64,000 bases of DNA from Mytilus galloprovincialis (GCF_965363235.1 NC_134846.1:56719121-56783120); one strand, 5' to 3'. Shown: positions 10,313 to 22,204, counted from the first letter of the stretch. Made by a program: numbers and translations. Notes: generated by a model from the sequence alone, not told the origin.

Positions 10313-11945
10313 TGTTTGATTTGATTGAAAAAGAAGGCCTGAAATGGAAATGTCTTCAAATGATACTATCAATTCTTCCCTCTCTGTATGATATACATCA
10401 CATTACATGTACAATGTATGCATTACAATATAGTGGGTAATATAAACAAAAGCAATTGTGTGTGGTAATGTACAGTGAATCTACATGTGTGCACTATACA
10501 TGTTTATTATATAAGTACATGTAGACAATTTTTGTCATGAATTATTGAACACCTCTGAATAAATTATATTTATAGTCACTAGTCAGTCCTAATTTTGAAC
10601 AAATTTGCAAATTTACAGTACTTCTAATACATGAGTTGGTGAAATATCTTCATACATGTACATTTGTGTATGTCTCTGGTGTGATGTACTTGTATATATA
10701 TCAAAATATGGGGAGGGTGGGTGCATGTTTGATCATGTTGATTGAACTTGATTTGTTTAAATAAATTTTAACTGTTTAAGTTGTACATGTGAATGGAATA
10801 AATTAAGAAAATATATTTCTCTCCTTTTTTAAATTCAATACATGATGATTGATCAACATATGGCAAACTTGCTACAGTAAGAGACTGTTGCATTTATGCT
10901 TATTAATTTGCTTGAACAGAGCGATTCTCTCTATAAACTCCATCTCATAAATATCAAAGTATTTAGAAAACTTGTTAAGGAAAGTCATGGCTTTGTTTGT
11001 AATCAATTGCACTTTGTAATAGTATTACATTTGTAATACAAATGACACATATACATTGTACATGATAAACATGAAAAAGCCCAAGTTAATTGGGTTTAGC
11101 TCTTGCAGAGTTGATATACTTATATCCCTTTTGATTGATTGATTTTGTCCAACCCAAACCAGACTTTCTTGTGCATGTTGTATTATGAATACATGGGTGA
11201 ATACCTTCAAGAAAATAATCCATTTGATCCAAATCATATGATTCATGAGTAAGTATACTGTCACATTGCTTAATTATGCCAGTATCAAGTAACCCCTCAT
11301 TATACACTAACTTGTACTACTTAATGACTATATTCTTTTATTTTGCCAACACAAACCTGTCAGTTACCCTGTATGGAATCTAGTTTTCTGGAAAGTTCAC
11401 ATTTCTTGGTCTCCTAATGACAAACTGTTGTATAGTTAATATTTAAAGACAAGAAGTTAATTAATTTTCTGTGATTAGGTTTTTAACATACAAATTAAAT
11501 TACAAACAATGAATATCGCTTGCATTTATTTGTGACTGGCACAGAGACTGATGCATACAAAGCAATTCATGTTCAGTTTTCATAGATTTTTATACCAGCA
11601 GCTATTTCAGAAGCACCAGTAAATGAAAATTTTGTATATAATTTCTGTGCCATTTGGCCTCTTGTGTATTGTTGTCTCATTGACACCCATTCCACTACTT
11701 CCCTACTAGAGCTATAATAAGATTACAGTTGATAATAAAAGTAAGATTTTGAACTTGATTTTTAAATCCTTATCAAGTTTCAAAAGAGTAGATAAACAAC
11801 CATATGATTTTTACTACTAAATATGTATGAATAAGAAGATGTGGGATATACATATATTGAACAGCAACCAAACAAAAATAACTAAGACACTTTGTAAAAT
11901 TTCATTTTTAAAATAAGTTCTCACTGAATACTTTTTTGTTTTCAG

Positions 11946-12076
11946 AAATAACAGATATTTTTCACAAAGAAGATTTACCATGTACTAGGAGAACCATAAG
12001 AGTTGTGTTGCCATCAGGTGTTGTTTGCAAAATAAGGAAAGAATTCCCAGCTGAACAATTAACAAACTTTAAATAG
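11946..12076 (+). pseudogene. Last exon resembling the P2X7 C-terminal ballast domain
   Basis: A polypyrimidine tract and CAG (ending 11,945) precede an open exon that stops at TAG 12,074-12,076. The protein reads HKEDLPCTRRTIRVVLPSG then VVCKIRKEFPAEQ. The pattern of a basic stretch, V-[LI]-P-S-x-V-V-x-K-I-R-x-x-F-P near the C-terminus is how many invertebrate proteins with the P2RX7 C-terminal (ballast-like) domain end. That domain is known from the P2X7 receptor tail and from many standalone invertebrate proteins. The zinc-binding cysteine part would lie in exons upstream that I could not find, so the gene is probably broken. It ends about 80 bp from the convergent transposase gene. Identification is from motif memory, so moderate. 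Confidence 0.5.
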
Positions 12077-12155
12077 CCCTAATGACCACACAAAGAGTCA
12101 AATTATATTAACTGTATTGATAATAAAATTTTATCACATCCATTCATTGTTTAAT

Positions 12156-12301
12156 TTATTTATAAGTGGTCTCCTTTTCTTGTCTGTTTGCTTGATCTGC
12201 TAGCAGAGGTGGCTCAGCCAGTCTTTTATCAACTGCTGCTACAAATGTATATCTAAGCCACTTTTGTATGAAGGATACTTCCATAAGTTTATGCACATTA
12301 C
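12156..12301 (-). pseudogene. Probable last exon of the Kolobok-like transposase
   Basis: On the minus strand a pyrimidine-rich stretch and AAAG acceptor lead into a 146-bp exon in one open frame, ending at TAA (12,156-12,158). It encodes VHKLMEVSFIQKWLRYTF followed by VDKRLAEPPLL and a charged tail. I recognise no catalytic motif. Position (same strand as the THAP exon, inside the same TIRs, end-to-end with the plus-strand gene) suggests the transposase C-terminus. Introns fill the gap to the THAP exon at 16.4 kb. Confidence 0.5.
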
Positions 12302-12639
12302 CTTTAAAAATAAATAAAAAGAGAATTAGTCTTGTTCAATTGAAAAAAACAATTTGATTTGCATTGGAACAACATACATGTAGCTTGAATCTTTCAGCAT
12401 GGTTAATAATTATGGACAACTTTCATTGGATGACAGACTCCTAATGGATTTTTATAAATGATAACACCATAATTAATATGTACTTTCTGCATCATTTAGT
12501 CTCTAGTAGAGAGATGTCTCATTGGAAATCATATCTCATCTTCTTATTTCTATATGTGATAATTAATCAGTTTCAAATTAATGTGACTGACTAGAAAACA
12601 TAATGCCCATCCACTACTGTCATAGCGCTATATATACAT

Positions 12640-12935
12640 GTGAACAAAAACAAGAGAAGCAGAAATGAATATAAAAAAAGAAGATCTGGTATGATTTCCA
12701 ATTAGACAACTCTCCAGAAAAGACAAAATATCATAGAAATTAACAACTATAGGTCATCGTACAGCCTTCAACAATGAGCAAAGCCCATACCGCATATTAA
12801 GCTATAGAAGGTCCTATTGACAAATGTAAAACAGTTCAAAAGAGAAAACTGATAGCTAATTTATGTACAAAACATGAACGAAAAACAAATATGTAACAAA
12901 TTAACAAACAACACTCCACTGAATTTCAGGCTCCT
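12640..12935 (-). repeat. Dispersed repeat R3 copy
   Basis: Recognised by CTGGTATGATTTCCAATTAG, CAACTATAGGTCATCGTACA and CTGAATTTCAGGCTCCTGAC. It sits in the presumed intron of the Kolobok-like transposase. Smaller relatives lie at 11,640-11,700 and 14,610-14,690. Confidence 0.75.
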
Positions 12936-12995
12936 GACATAGAGAGGACGTAGCCGGGTACTTGTATATCCCAACCACAAAAAGACTAATTACTG

Positions 12996-13160
12996 ATCTG
13001 AATGTACTGGCAAATAATGACAACTAATAAAAAAGTCTTTCATATCTCCGAATCCAATTATCTTTTCTTTTTCTTTCTTAATTCTTTTTATGAAGAGAGG
13101 GGGGCATTGTTTAATGATTGCCATCCAGAGTTGGCTTAGGCTCATTTTTAAAATCTGTAA
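12996..13160 (-). pseudogene. Possible internal exon of the Kolobok-like transposase
   Basis: On the minus strand TTTACAG precedes an open stretch. One frame starts FKNEPKPTLDGNH and stops; the neighbouring frame reads on through FIKRIKKEKEKIIGFGDMKD and FFISCHYLPVHSDQ, ending at a possible GTAATT donor. That pattern is a coding exon with one frameshift. No domain recognised. It lies between the THAP exon and the last exon, on the same strand. Confidence 0.4.
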
Positions 13161-16100
13161 ATTGACTTGAGAGTTGTATACAATATAAAAAAAAATGTGA
13201 TGACATAAACAAACGACAACCACTGAATTTCAGGCTCCTGACTTGGGACAGGCACATACATAAATAATGTGGCGGGATTAAACATGTTAGCTTCAATATT
13301 ATAATATTTTTTTGGGTTATTAGTGCCTTATTAAAGACTCTCCATTAAAAATCCCATAACCTGGGACAGTGGTATAACATGTACACTGTAGGTGAAGTAC
13401 ATAGTATATCATTTTAATCGAGCCTTCGACTTTTGTTGAAAAATCGAGACATAGCGATTCTAAATTCTGTCGGCGACATTGTCGTCGTCCACAAATATTC
13501 ACTGTGTGCTTAAAGTTTTTAAAACATGTAAAATATTAATAACTTTCTTAAATTGGCCTGGATTTCTACCAAACTTGGACAGAAGCATCAAGATACAGCA
13601 GCTCATGATCATAAGATAGTACATAGAATATAGAAGTAAATTTTGTTTAATAAAAATACATTTTTTCCGTATTTTACTTATAAATAGACTAAGTGTTTCT
13701 GCCAGTTAATATTACAACCACGTTACGCACAGTGTTCGGTTTAGTAATGGTAACGTTAGTTGACGTCGTTTTTCAATTATTTCATCCTACTTCTGTACCA
13801 AACGTCAAAGCTTTGTAGCTTTTTATAAAACGGCTTGCATTTTGAGGTTTAACTATTTATTTAAAAAAAAAAACCATGTTAACATGACTGATTACTAGTA
13901 TATATTTTTGACATCATATTCTTAACAAAATGAAAGTGTATATTTCAAATATTTGTCACTGCCCAAGCATGTCAATTGTTGCTCTATGATTTTCAGAATT
14001 CCGTAATCACAAATATCTAGGACTAGGCATTTATATCGATTGGAAACAGCCATGCAGTACCAAAGCTTTTTGTGCTTCAAGAGTATAAATGTTATTAACC
14101 CACCTTAAACTAGTTTTCTAACTACAGTTCGCGAATATAAATTCAGAATCTTTTTATTCGTATTATCAACATCTTATATATGTGTCTTTCAAGAAGATTT
14201 TAATGGAAAATAATCCTTGTTCAGGTCAATCGCAGCAACAGCTACTATTTATCATCTGTTTGCTTTATCTATAATTCTAGTTTCATCCTTCAAAATGAAA
14301 ACGGCAGTTTAGAATTGTTGATTTTATTTAAAATTAAAATGTCATCTACAGTCCTTGAAATATTTCAAATGCGTCTGTTTGTCGGATGCGTGGAAATTAC
14401 TTTTAGTGTATACAACATATATACAATCGTACTAGCAGACGCATCTATGTTACTAGAATCCAAAAAACGAAAGCTTCGGCATGTTTTAGCTTGTGCTACA
14501 TATATATTCATCCAAAAATTTAAAGTAATATTTTGATAAATTTACATGTAAATTAACACATGAAAATCGCTGGATCATATCAAGAAAAACATGATTGAAT
14601 CATGCTTTTAGAGCTGTCTATGCGGTATGGGCTTTGCTCATTGTTGAAGGCCGTACGGTGACCTACAGCTGTTAATTTCTATGTCACTTGGTTTAAAATG
14701 CAATTCTTTTGCATTAAAAATACCTAATCTTTTGTATGATACTTATTTATCCGACGCTTTTACGATCAGCAAATGGCTTAACAATTTTGATGGAAGTCAA
14801 ATTTTCTTGTTGATTTAAATAATTATTCAAACAAAATATCTCCCAAAATAATATCATCACACATAACGTGTCAAATGCTAAAGACACAACATGCTACACT
14901 TTCAGTAAATGGGAAATACAATTATATATTATAACGTTACATTCACGTTCCATGCAAAATTCGTTCAATTTGGACGTGGTAACATTTACGGGAGACACGG
15001 ACAACTTGATGGAAATTGATGAAAAATTTGGCGTGTCCTTAGCCTTGAAGGCTTAACCAAATCTTTAAAAAAAATCTCATTTCAGTAATAACATTTGTTT
15101 GCATAGTTTATCTGTCTGTCACAAATCTAAAATACCCTAAATTATCATCGTACTCAAAAATCTTGGCTCTATGGTAACATTTACGGGAAACACGGAAAAT
15201 ACTCAAAACAAATAAAATGGTAGAAGCTATGTTAGAAATAAAAATAGTTTTGTAAAATTCAATAAAATCACATTTTTATTTAGAGGTGGCGAACCTTTCC
15301 TATTTTTTATATAGAGAATAATACATGGCAAAATCCGTGTCATATGTCGTATCATCCCGAGACACCAATATCAGCCCAAGTCTGCAGTTCAAGTTTTTAA
15401 ATATTTATTAGATTCATTAACTATCCTGGGTTTTTACCAAACTTGGACAGAAGCTGCCTGCTCACAATAAAAAGATAGAATCAAGTGGATTTTTTAATTA
15501 TTTTTTTCCCCTCATTTTTGTTGATCCTGCAATTACCAGCAAAAGTAGGCGAGACACTGTGTTCCGCCGAACCCTTACATATTTTATACAATACTATATA
15601 TATACATAAATGAGACAACAACCTATAAACAATTTTTTTTTTAATACTATATATACATAAATCAGACAGCAACCTATCAGCAAATTATTTTTTGAAGGTT
15701 TTATGTTTTCCTGGTATATATAAGCTCCCCGCCACCTTTTATAGAAAAAGATCAGTGATTGACTTTCAAACCTACCACTATTTTGTTATCAGTCTTAGAA
15801 AACATTTCAAATGTATTTGGTCTGTCGTACATGTAACTACAAGTGACACACTTTTGTTCATTTATTTTATGCAGGTCTACTACATGTATGACTTCTAAAC
15901 ATTTTACAGCCTCGAAGTTAAAATATAGTTTAAACCAGTCTATGTAGATCGAGCTCCAATAAAAAAAATCCTAACCAAATTATAAACACAAATGATGTCT
16001 ACCCTGCCTTAATTTAAGAACCAAATATGCCTTACGAATAATGAAATATAACTTTTTAATTTTATATACCTCTATTAAATCTCCGTCATTTTCCTATGGC

Positions 16101-16173
16101 TATGTTCTAGATGCATACTTGGGCTGGCTCCCTGCAGGAATGGCAGAAGTCTGTTCCTGCCCTCTTGTCATAA
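13161..16173. other. Presumed intron of the Kolobok-like element, no clear exon
   Basis: Mostly AT-rich. It holds a fragment of repeat R3 near 14,610-14,690, a near-repeat of GGTAACATTTACGGGA (14,979 and 15,175) and a short duplicated word around CTATATATACATAAAT (15,592 and 15,645). The open frames of 60-73 codons at 14,315 and 14,868 show no recognisable motif. Confidence 0.5.
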
Positions 16174-16449
16174 TTAAATAAAGTCATAACATTTGCTTTC
16201 AGTCTTATTCTGATTTGGTGTGAATGTCATGAACGAGGCAATCCTTGCATCAATAACAAATTGATAAAAATCAAAGTGTTTGGGGTCATAATCTGGAATG
16301 CTCCGTTGGCGTTGAACGAAATTTAGTTTTGCAAGCTTCTTCACCTTTCGTGTCCAAATCTTTCGTCTTTGTTGGTCTTTCGGAAATGTAAACAAACATA
16401 ATCCCTGACCTGATCCAGTATTACAGTTGTATGCAACACAAAACACCAT
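16174..16449 (-). pseudogene. THAP-domain exon of the Kolobok-like transposase
   Basis: The 91-codon frame starts MVFCVAYNCNTGSGQGLCLF and continues TFPKDQQRRKIWTRKVKK. This fits the opening of a THAP C2CH zinc finger: initiator Met, Cys-x4-Cys, the F-P motif, and a conserved Trp about 10 residues later. A later KHF segment would be the His position, but the Cys expected three residues before it is Asp, so zinc binding looks impaired. THAP fingers bind the element's termini in P-element and Kolobok-type transposases (established). The exon lies 270 bp inside the right TIR and reads inward. No long catalytic frame follows, so the transposase is split by introns and decayed. Confidence 0.75.
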
Positions 16450-16727
16450 AGCCGGTTAACGTTGTTTACAATTTTACGTTCTAACACATGTATTCGATAC
16501 CAATGTAACAAAGGACTCATATGACGTCACAGCGAGAAGGAAATAAAGGGAGATAAACAAGGTTGGTATTTCCCGTATTTTTCGACACCAATATTTACCT
16601 GTTATTTTTAGTACCAACGAGGTTTGGAATTATTGTATAAATATAAATTTCAACATTTTAAACATAAATTCTTGCGATTTACACCTTTTCCTCAATTTTT
16701 TTTTCTACCTTTGCATTTCACCTTTAA

Positions 16728-17405
16728 ATAACGATTTGTTATCATCTGAATCAAAGATAAATAATGTTAGTTTTGAACATAAATTTACTATTTCATCTTC
16801 TGTCTCAATAACGAGAAAATACGATTTACAAAACAAGAATGTAACGACTGAACAGTTGTCATCTGATACTGTTTTATACTTACCTGGCACACCTGTAGGT
16901 GGATTAATGATCAGGTTAGATAAATGGAAATTGATAACTGATAATCAATACATTTTCGACATAATCGAGAACGGTTACAAAATACCGTTTAAAACAGAAC
17001 CTGATCGTATACATATTAAAAATAACAACAAATATTTTGTTTCATCAGAAATTTTAAACCTTTTGAAAAAAGGTTGTATTAAAGAAGTAAGCACTATACC
17101 GTTAGTCGTTAACCCACTTACGGTAGCTTTCAACAAATCGAGTAAACACAGACTCGTCCTTGACTGTCGTCACATAAACCCACACTTATTTAAATACAGG
17201 TTTAAATACGAAGATTGTAAAGTCGCTAGAGAATTGTTCAATGAAAATGATTTCATATTTAGTTATGATTTAAAATCGGCATATCATCATCTTGAGATAT
17301 TTAAAGAACATCAACAGTATTTAGGGTTTTCATGGCTTTTTGATAATACAGTAAAATATTTTGTGTTTGCTGTTTTACCCTTCGGAATTTCAACCGCAGG
17401 CTATA
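16728..17405 (+). pseudogene. DIRS-like reverse transcriptase, N-terminal segment
   Basis: The frame continues from the gag segment across the TTAA junction and is open to 17,405. Motifs in order: a connector with LRLDKW-like and YKIPF words; KHRLVLDCRHINPHL (RT motif with the basic and aromatic contacts); FSYDLKSAYHHLEI carrying the first catalytic Asp; and FAVLPFGISTAGY, the DIRS-type version of the template-grip motif. The DDE transposon enters directly after the GY codons. From there to 17,428 the open frame reads transposon sequence. Length and motif order match DIRS-order RT, not LTR or LINE RT. Confidence 0.85.
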
Positions 17406-18419
17406 GACGTTACGCACAGTATTGGTGAACCCTACTAGTTCCGCGTTTTTTCTTCCTAATTTGAGCATGTCTTTTAGAATGAATGAAAACTGGTATGATA
17501 TGTAGTGTCTACTATAGTTTTATAGTAATATCTTTGAAATAATAAAATTATAACATAAAATTAAATCAAATAACCCTAAAAGGAAAAAACGTCAAAAAAT
17601 ATGAGCATAACTTGTAACATGGAAATCGAGTTTTTTTAGTAATTTGAATCAGAAAATCTTATTTTTGCACGCAAATTAGCGGGAAATGCTTTTAGCACAA
17701 TTCGCTATGACGTCATCCGACGTTTTGGTCATTTTTTCAAATATGTGAGTTAGAAGATGCATTGAAATGTTCAAAAGATGATGTATCAAGACATATGAAA
17801 TAGGGAAAAAAATTACAATGGGTTCTACGGAAAGAAATTTTATAGAATGCAATAATATATAAACGAAAAAAAAAACATATATTCTTAATGTGCTTTTAAT
17901 GATCTTTAATACCGTTAACAAATAGTACAAAAATATGGTTTGGAAGTGGAATTTTCTAATCGAACTTTTTGCTTGTCTAGTCCATTTTGTTACCGTGTGC
18001 TAAATGCACAAATTATGTACGTTTTCGTACAGATGTTGTACATTCGAACGTAAATATAAATCAATTGTGTATCTTATTCTTTAATTTATGTATTGTTTTC
18101 GTAATGTGTTTTTAAAAGTCTTTCTCATATAAAAGGAATTTTGAATAAATAATGAAAGACAAAAAAATAATAAGAAAATCGAAATGTCTAGTCTGATTTG
18201 TTACCGTGCAATCTTGTAATGGTTTTCCGTGATTTTCAACGTAACGTTTATTTTGTTATTTTAATTTTTTATGCATATTAAACTACGTTCTTGTAGGCCA
18301 AAACAAATTTAACCACCACTGAAAGAATAAGATTAAATAAAGAAAGAAAGGAAAAAAGAAGAAGGGAACAAAAAGCGGGATGCTACATAAAAAACCGTTA
18401 CAAAAAATAAATTATTAAA

Positions 18420-18632
18420 GACTAAACGACTAAGTGAAACAAAGAGCGCAATTAAACAAAGACTTTATAATGAAAGAAGAAAACAGCAAAACCTGCAAAA
18501 AGATAACAAGAAGGAGAACAGAAGGAATTACATGAATAATTACAGAAAAAGAATACGTGCTGATTTAACAAGTACACCAAAGAGTGACGAGGGAATCCCA
18601 TTTTCTAACAGAGTGGATAAAGCGAAATAAAA
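18420..18632 (+). pseudogene. DDE transposase, N-terminal basic segment
   Basis: An open stretch of about 70 codons reads TKRLSETKSAIKQRLYNERR, then ENRRNYMNNYRKRIRADLTS and a PFSNRVDKAK end before a stop. It is strongly basic and helical, like the leading part of the family. The next coding piece starts at 19,298 behind a TTTTCTCAG acceptor-like site, so 18,633-19,297 may be an intron that includes a poly(C) tract. Confidence 0.6.
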
Positions 18633-19176
18633 AAATTGAAAATAAAATAGAATGACATAAAACAAATTGTTAACAATTAAACAATTAAATATTCAAAATC
18701 TTAAGACTCATTCTTTTACCCGTGTACTGTGGGACTTAGACATCTATTACCGCATTTATTTGAATTGGGATTTATGAAATAAAAATAACTACATGTACCA
18801 AATAAATGGATGAAATCTATCTTAAACCAAACCCGAACAATAAAGGGGATCTGACAGTATGCCATTTCTTGAAATAAAAAAAAACAATAAAAATAAAGTA
18901 ACTTTAAATAGTTTTTTGTATAAAAAATAAGTATATCGAAACTAGAAGCATTAACTAGTCCAAATACACATGAATGTGGATTAAGACAAGGGAAGAAATA
19001 GCTCCCCTTTTCATGGGAAGAGTTTTGTTATCAATAGACACAAGGATTCGATTTTGCAGGTTATATATAAGGATAATCCTGATCACATACAAACCGAGCA
19101 TTCCTTTTTTGTAACATATTTAAGCGGAAGTCAAACTTACGACAGCGGTACAGGCTACATTAATTTAAATCAGAAC

Positions 19177-19195
19177 CCCCCCCCCCCCCCCCCCC
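19177..19195. repeat. Poly(C) tract
   Basis: About 19 consecutive C within the presumed intron of the DDE transposase. Length may be unreliable. Confidence 0.8.
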
Positions 19196-19297
19196 AATGC
19201 ATTCTATGATTATAAATACAAAAAAGCTTCGTAAATGTCTCGTAAAAATCATCATGGGTTTATTCAAATGAAATGACCTGTCTTCTTTTTTTTCTCA

Positions 19298-20090
19298 GGT
19301 CAATCAAAAAATTGAAACAAGCACTTCCAATAACTCCAAATAAACGAGCGGCTGTACTTTCTGCATACGTTGACTGTAATCGAATTTTAAAATCACCAGG
19401 AGTTAAAAAAAATTCCATGATTCGTTTGAAGAAAGCGTAGAAAAAATGGCGATTCGTAATATACAAGATGTAATTACGTCGGTAAAACACAAGAGAAATG
19501 GAGAAGCTAAAGCTGCATTAAATATTCTAACTTCGTCTGTTAGCGGTGAAAATATATCCGATAGAAAGAGAGCAACGAGAAGTTTGGCAAATATATTAGG
19601 CGTAAATAGTAGAACTTTAGAGAAAGGGAAAAAAATAGAACCAAAGTCTTGCATTCAGAACACTCGTCATTTCTTTTCACGACTCGGAAAACCAGATCCG
19701 ATGCCCTGACAGAACGAACCAAAAAAATTGTTCATGATTTCTGGCTTCAATCAAATGTCAGCAGACCAACAAATAACAAAAATGACATCAAACGAGTAAG
19801 AATTAGCCCAATGTATATTCCTCTCATTCGTGTTATATTTTAGAAAAAAAAATAGACCGAAGTATTTCTTCAGTTCAAGAATGAATATCCTTATGAAAAG
19901 ATGGGACATAGGGCGTTTGAAAAATGCAAGCCGTATTTTGTAAGAACAGCACAGTTTAAGGACAAAGTTACATGCTGTTGTCGACAGCATGTTGAGATGA
20001 GGTCGCTTTTTAAATCATGTATGCAATTTCGTAAAAGATGATTGTCCAGGGAAGGAAGCAGTGAGGTAAAATTGTATTAATCTTTGAGTG
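19298..20090 (+). pseudogene. DDE transposase, middle segment with Cys cluster
   Basis: Coding pieces in shifting frames: a KKLKQALPITPNKRAAVLS stretch from 19,298; then MAIRNIQDVITSVKHKR to TRHFFSRLGKPDPMP (19,446-19,709); then ALTERTKKIVHDFWLQSN (about 19,700-19,800); then FKNEYPYEKMGHRAFEKCKP and a CCCRQHVEMRSLFKSCM cluster (about 19,878-20,030). The C-C-C-R-x-H and later Cys-rich LDRLCSECGVC words suggest zinc-binding fingers. At least three frameshifts separate the pieces, so it is dead. Confidence 0.65.
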
Positions 20091-21195
20091 AGCTTGTAGA
20101 TGATACTTTATGTACTGGTTCATCAAATACACATCAACATAAGATATCGTGCTTAGATAGGCTGTGCTCTGAATGTGGCGTCTGTAAATTTTCAATGTTG
20201 CCAGGAAAATTAGATGAAAGTGATGTCCAAATTTCTTGGGAACGATGCGAATACAAAAATGTTAAAGTTAAAGGTGATAAAATGATAAGGAAATTGGTTC
20301 TTGTGAGAAAAAGTTCTTCCCCTGCAAAAATGTTTCAATACTTAAAAAAACTTTTAGAGACATTTCCTGCACATCAATTCCGTGCATACTGGCAATCTAA
20401 GCAAATGAAATCATCGGTTGAAAATCTTTCGAAATGTCATTGTGTGACAGTTCACGATTTTTCTGAGAATTATACGTGTTCTGAACAGAATGAAATTCAA
20501 TCCTCTTATTTTCAGAAATTAGAGGTTTCACTACATGTTACAATATTACATAGACATTCAGTTCTCGAATATGACGGAAAAGATAGCACCGCGGAAGAAC
20601 CAAATATTGTCACTGAACATTTTTTGTGATAAACCCAGACCAAAAACATGATCATCATTATACACATTGTGTGCAAAACTTGGTCTCGGAATATTTGAAA
20701 TCTATTAACTGTGAAATATCGGTAATGCATGAGTTTACTGACGGGTGTAGCTCACAATATAAAAGTCGACAGTGTATGGGAGATGTAAGTTATTCCTGCT
20801 CCGATTTTGGATATGCAAAAATTCTTCGAAACTATTTCGAAACATCTCATGCGCGTGGTCCACAAGATGCAGCAGGCAGGTTTATAAAGAAACAAGCTGA
20901 TCTAACAGTTATTCGTGGTACACATGTGGTACAAAGTTCAAGCGACCTATTTGATTACGCGCAGAGTAATTTGTCCACCACGGCAGACTCTTCTAAATGT
21001 TCTCGACGAATTTTTCGATATGTAGACTCCGTTAATCGAGATCGGGATCGGAACTTTCTTCCCGTTAAAGAAAACCAAAAAATTCACCAAGTTCGATCAT
21101 TCGATGACGGAGAGATTTTTGTAAGAAAATTATCTTGTTATTCTTGTCAAAGTTGTATTGTTGGAAATTATAGCACCTGTATGAACGATGCATAA
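20084..21195 (+). pseudogene. DDE transposase-like catalytic core
   Basis: Two long frames, 20,084-20,629 and 20,626-21,195, meet at one frameshift near 20,628. The first carries CLDRLCSECGVC, the helical ETFPAHQFRAYWQSKQMK word and VHDFSENYTC, a likely first catalytic Asp. The second carries HEFTDGCSSQYKSRQCMGD, a likely second Asp, then NYFETSHARGPQDAAGRF, where a third acidic residue may sit. This spacing fits a DDE/D RNase H fold, but that is inference from conserved acidic motifs. The C-terminal KLSCYSCQSC pair of CxxC motifs suggests another zinc site. TAA at 21,193-21,195 interrupts the frame, which continues directly downstream. Confidence 0.7.
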
Positions 21196-21643
21196 TTGGG
21201 AACATATAATAAAACAAAAATGGTGAAAGAATCGGAACATAATGACTCTGATGCCGATTCCGATAACGACGAAGGGGTTGATGACGAGACTAACATTTGT
21301 GACTTTGTTTCAAATGGAACAATTTTTGCAGTTAAGGCTGATGATACTGATTGTCCATATTATATTTTAAGAGCAAGCAAAGACCCAATAATTTTAAGAA
21401 AAACAGCTACCGACAAAGGGGTGCCTCGGATCATCAGGGAAATAAAGTTATACATGGTTACTACTTTAACACTATTGATAATAACCCATTCAAATTTGAG
21501 TTATTAAAACGAATTCCAGCAATCGTTCCCGCACTTTCAGTTATATACATTTGTTCAGAGGTTGATATTGATGATACTGGTCTGATCAATTTAAATGAGT
21601 CTCTGCATGGCCGAATTCTGCGGTGCTTAGACCACGAATAAAA
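21196..21643 (+). pseudogene. DDE transposase, C-terminal tail
   Basis: The frame after the stop reads through an acidic stretch (DSDADSDNDEGVDDE) and IFAVKADDTDCPYYILRASK, then shifts near 21,425 into GNKVIHGYYFNTIDNNPFKF and ends at 21,641-21,643. One nonsense and one frameshift mutation in this part. Confidence 0.6.
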
Positions 21644-21943
21644 TGTATTTATAAATGATGTTTCTGTGTTTCGCCATTATGGAAATTATCCTTTCAATCA
21701 TTCAAATATTTATTAAACTTCAAACCTTCAACAATTAATATACTTTAACAATAACACGTACATACAAAATCTATAATTTGTCAACTGCAACTTTTATTGA
21801 CTTGCAGTAGACACAAAAGAAAAAAAACTTAAAAAAGATTTAGATGCAAACGTTGACACAGGCTTCAATAACGTTTTCTCAACGTTACGTCGATGAACGT
21901 TTTCTGACGTTACAAACGTAGCACCAATACTGTGCGCATAGTC

Positions 21944-22204
21944 ATATCTTTTCAAAAGTTTTTGCGAGAAGTGGTTAAAGATTTCAGATTTCATGGCAAG
22001 AGAATTATAATGTTTTTAGATGATGGTCTTGCGGGCGATAAAGATTTTGCCACTGCTTTACAGTGTAGTAAACAAGTTAAACTTCAATTAGAAGATTTGG
22101 GATTTTTACCAGCACTTGAAAAATCGCACTGGTTTCCTTGTCAAAAACTAGATTAGCTCGGTTTCACAAGGGACACCAAAAACGGTAACATATTTGTTAT
22201 TCAA
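21944..22204 (+). pseudogene. DIRS-like RT, catalytic segment
   Basis: Resumes right after the DDE transposon. The first codons need a one-base correction in a T run (about 21,957-21,962) to read on from the upstream GY. The segment carries LREVVKDFRFHGKRIIMFLD with the FLDDG catalytic motif at about 22,013-22,027, the equivalent of the YxDD box. A TAG at 22,154-22,156 interrupts the LGFTRDTKNGN motif region. Repeat R1 is inserted at 22,205. Confidence 0.8.

Larger units (their letters stand above)
9393..16723 (-). mobile_element. Kolobok-like DNA transposon, 7.3 kb, TTAA target
   Basis: Both ends carry the perfect 17-bp inverted repeat AGGTGAAATGCAAAGGT, each flanked by TTAA (9,389-9,392 and 16,724-16,727). 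Joining the two flanks at one TTAA keeps the retrotransposon frame open into the RT segment, which confirms the borders. Inside the ends both sides also share TATCTCCCTTT and TGACGTCATATG words in mirror order. Kolobok is the TTAA-using superfamily whose transposase carries a THAP zinc finger (established), and a THAP exon lies on the minus strand at the right end. A second gene on the plus strand converges on it. Both genes show damage, so this copy is probably inactive. Gene-free parts (9,832-11,945 apart from a hairpin, and 13,161-16,173) would be introns with dispersed repeats. Confidence 0.85.
17406..21943 (+). mobile_element. DDE-type DNA transposon, 4.5 kb, inside the RT gene
   Basis: The termini are inverted repeats of 22 bp with three mismatches, sharing GCACAGTATTGGTG. 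The flanks suggest a 3-bp duplication ATA (17,403-17,405 and 21,944-21,946); removing element and one ATA brings GY next to IFSK in the RT. Between the ends lies a decayed transposase-like gene on the plus strand. The gene belongs to an uncharacterised, multi-copy invertebrate family I remember only as hypothetical proteins, with conserved HDFSENY and DGCSSQYK motifs. I cannot assign a named superfamily. The stretches 17,430-18,419 and 21,642-21,943 are non-coding. Confidence 0.8.

Noticed and set aside
9393..16723. P-element superfamily assignment from the THAP finger
   Set aside because: P elements make 8-bp duplications; here the flanks are exact TTAA and the reading frame confirms it, so Kolobok-like fits better.
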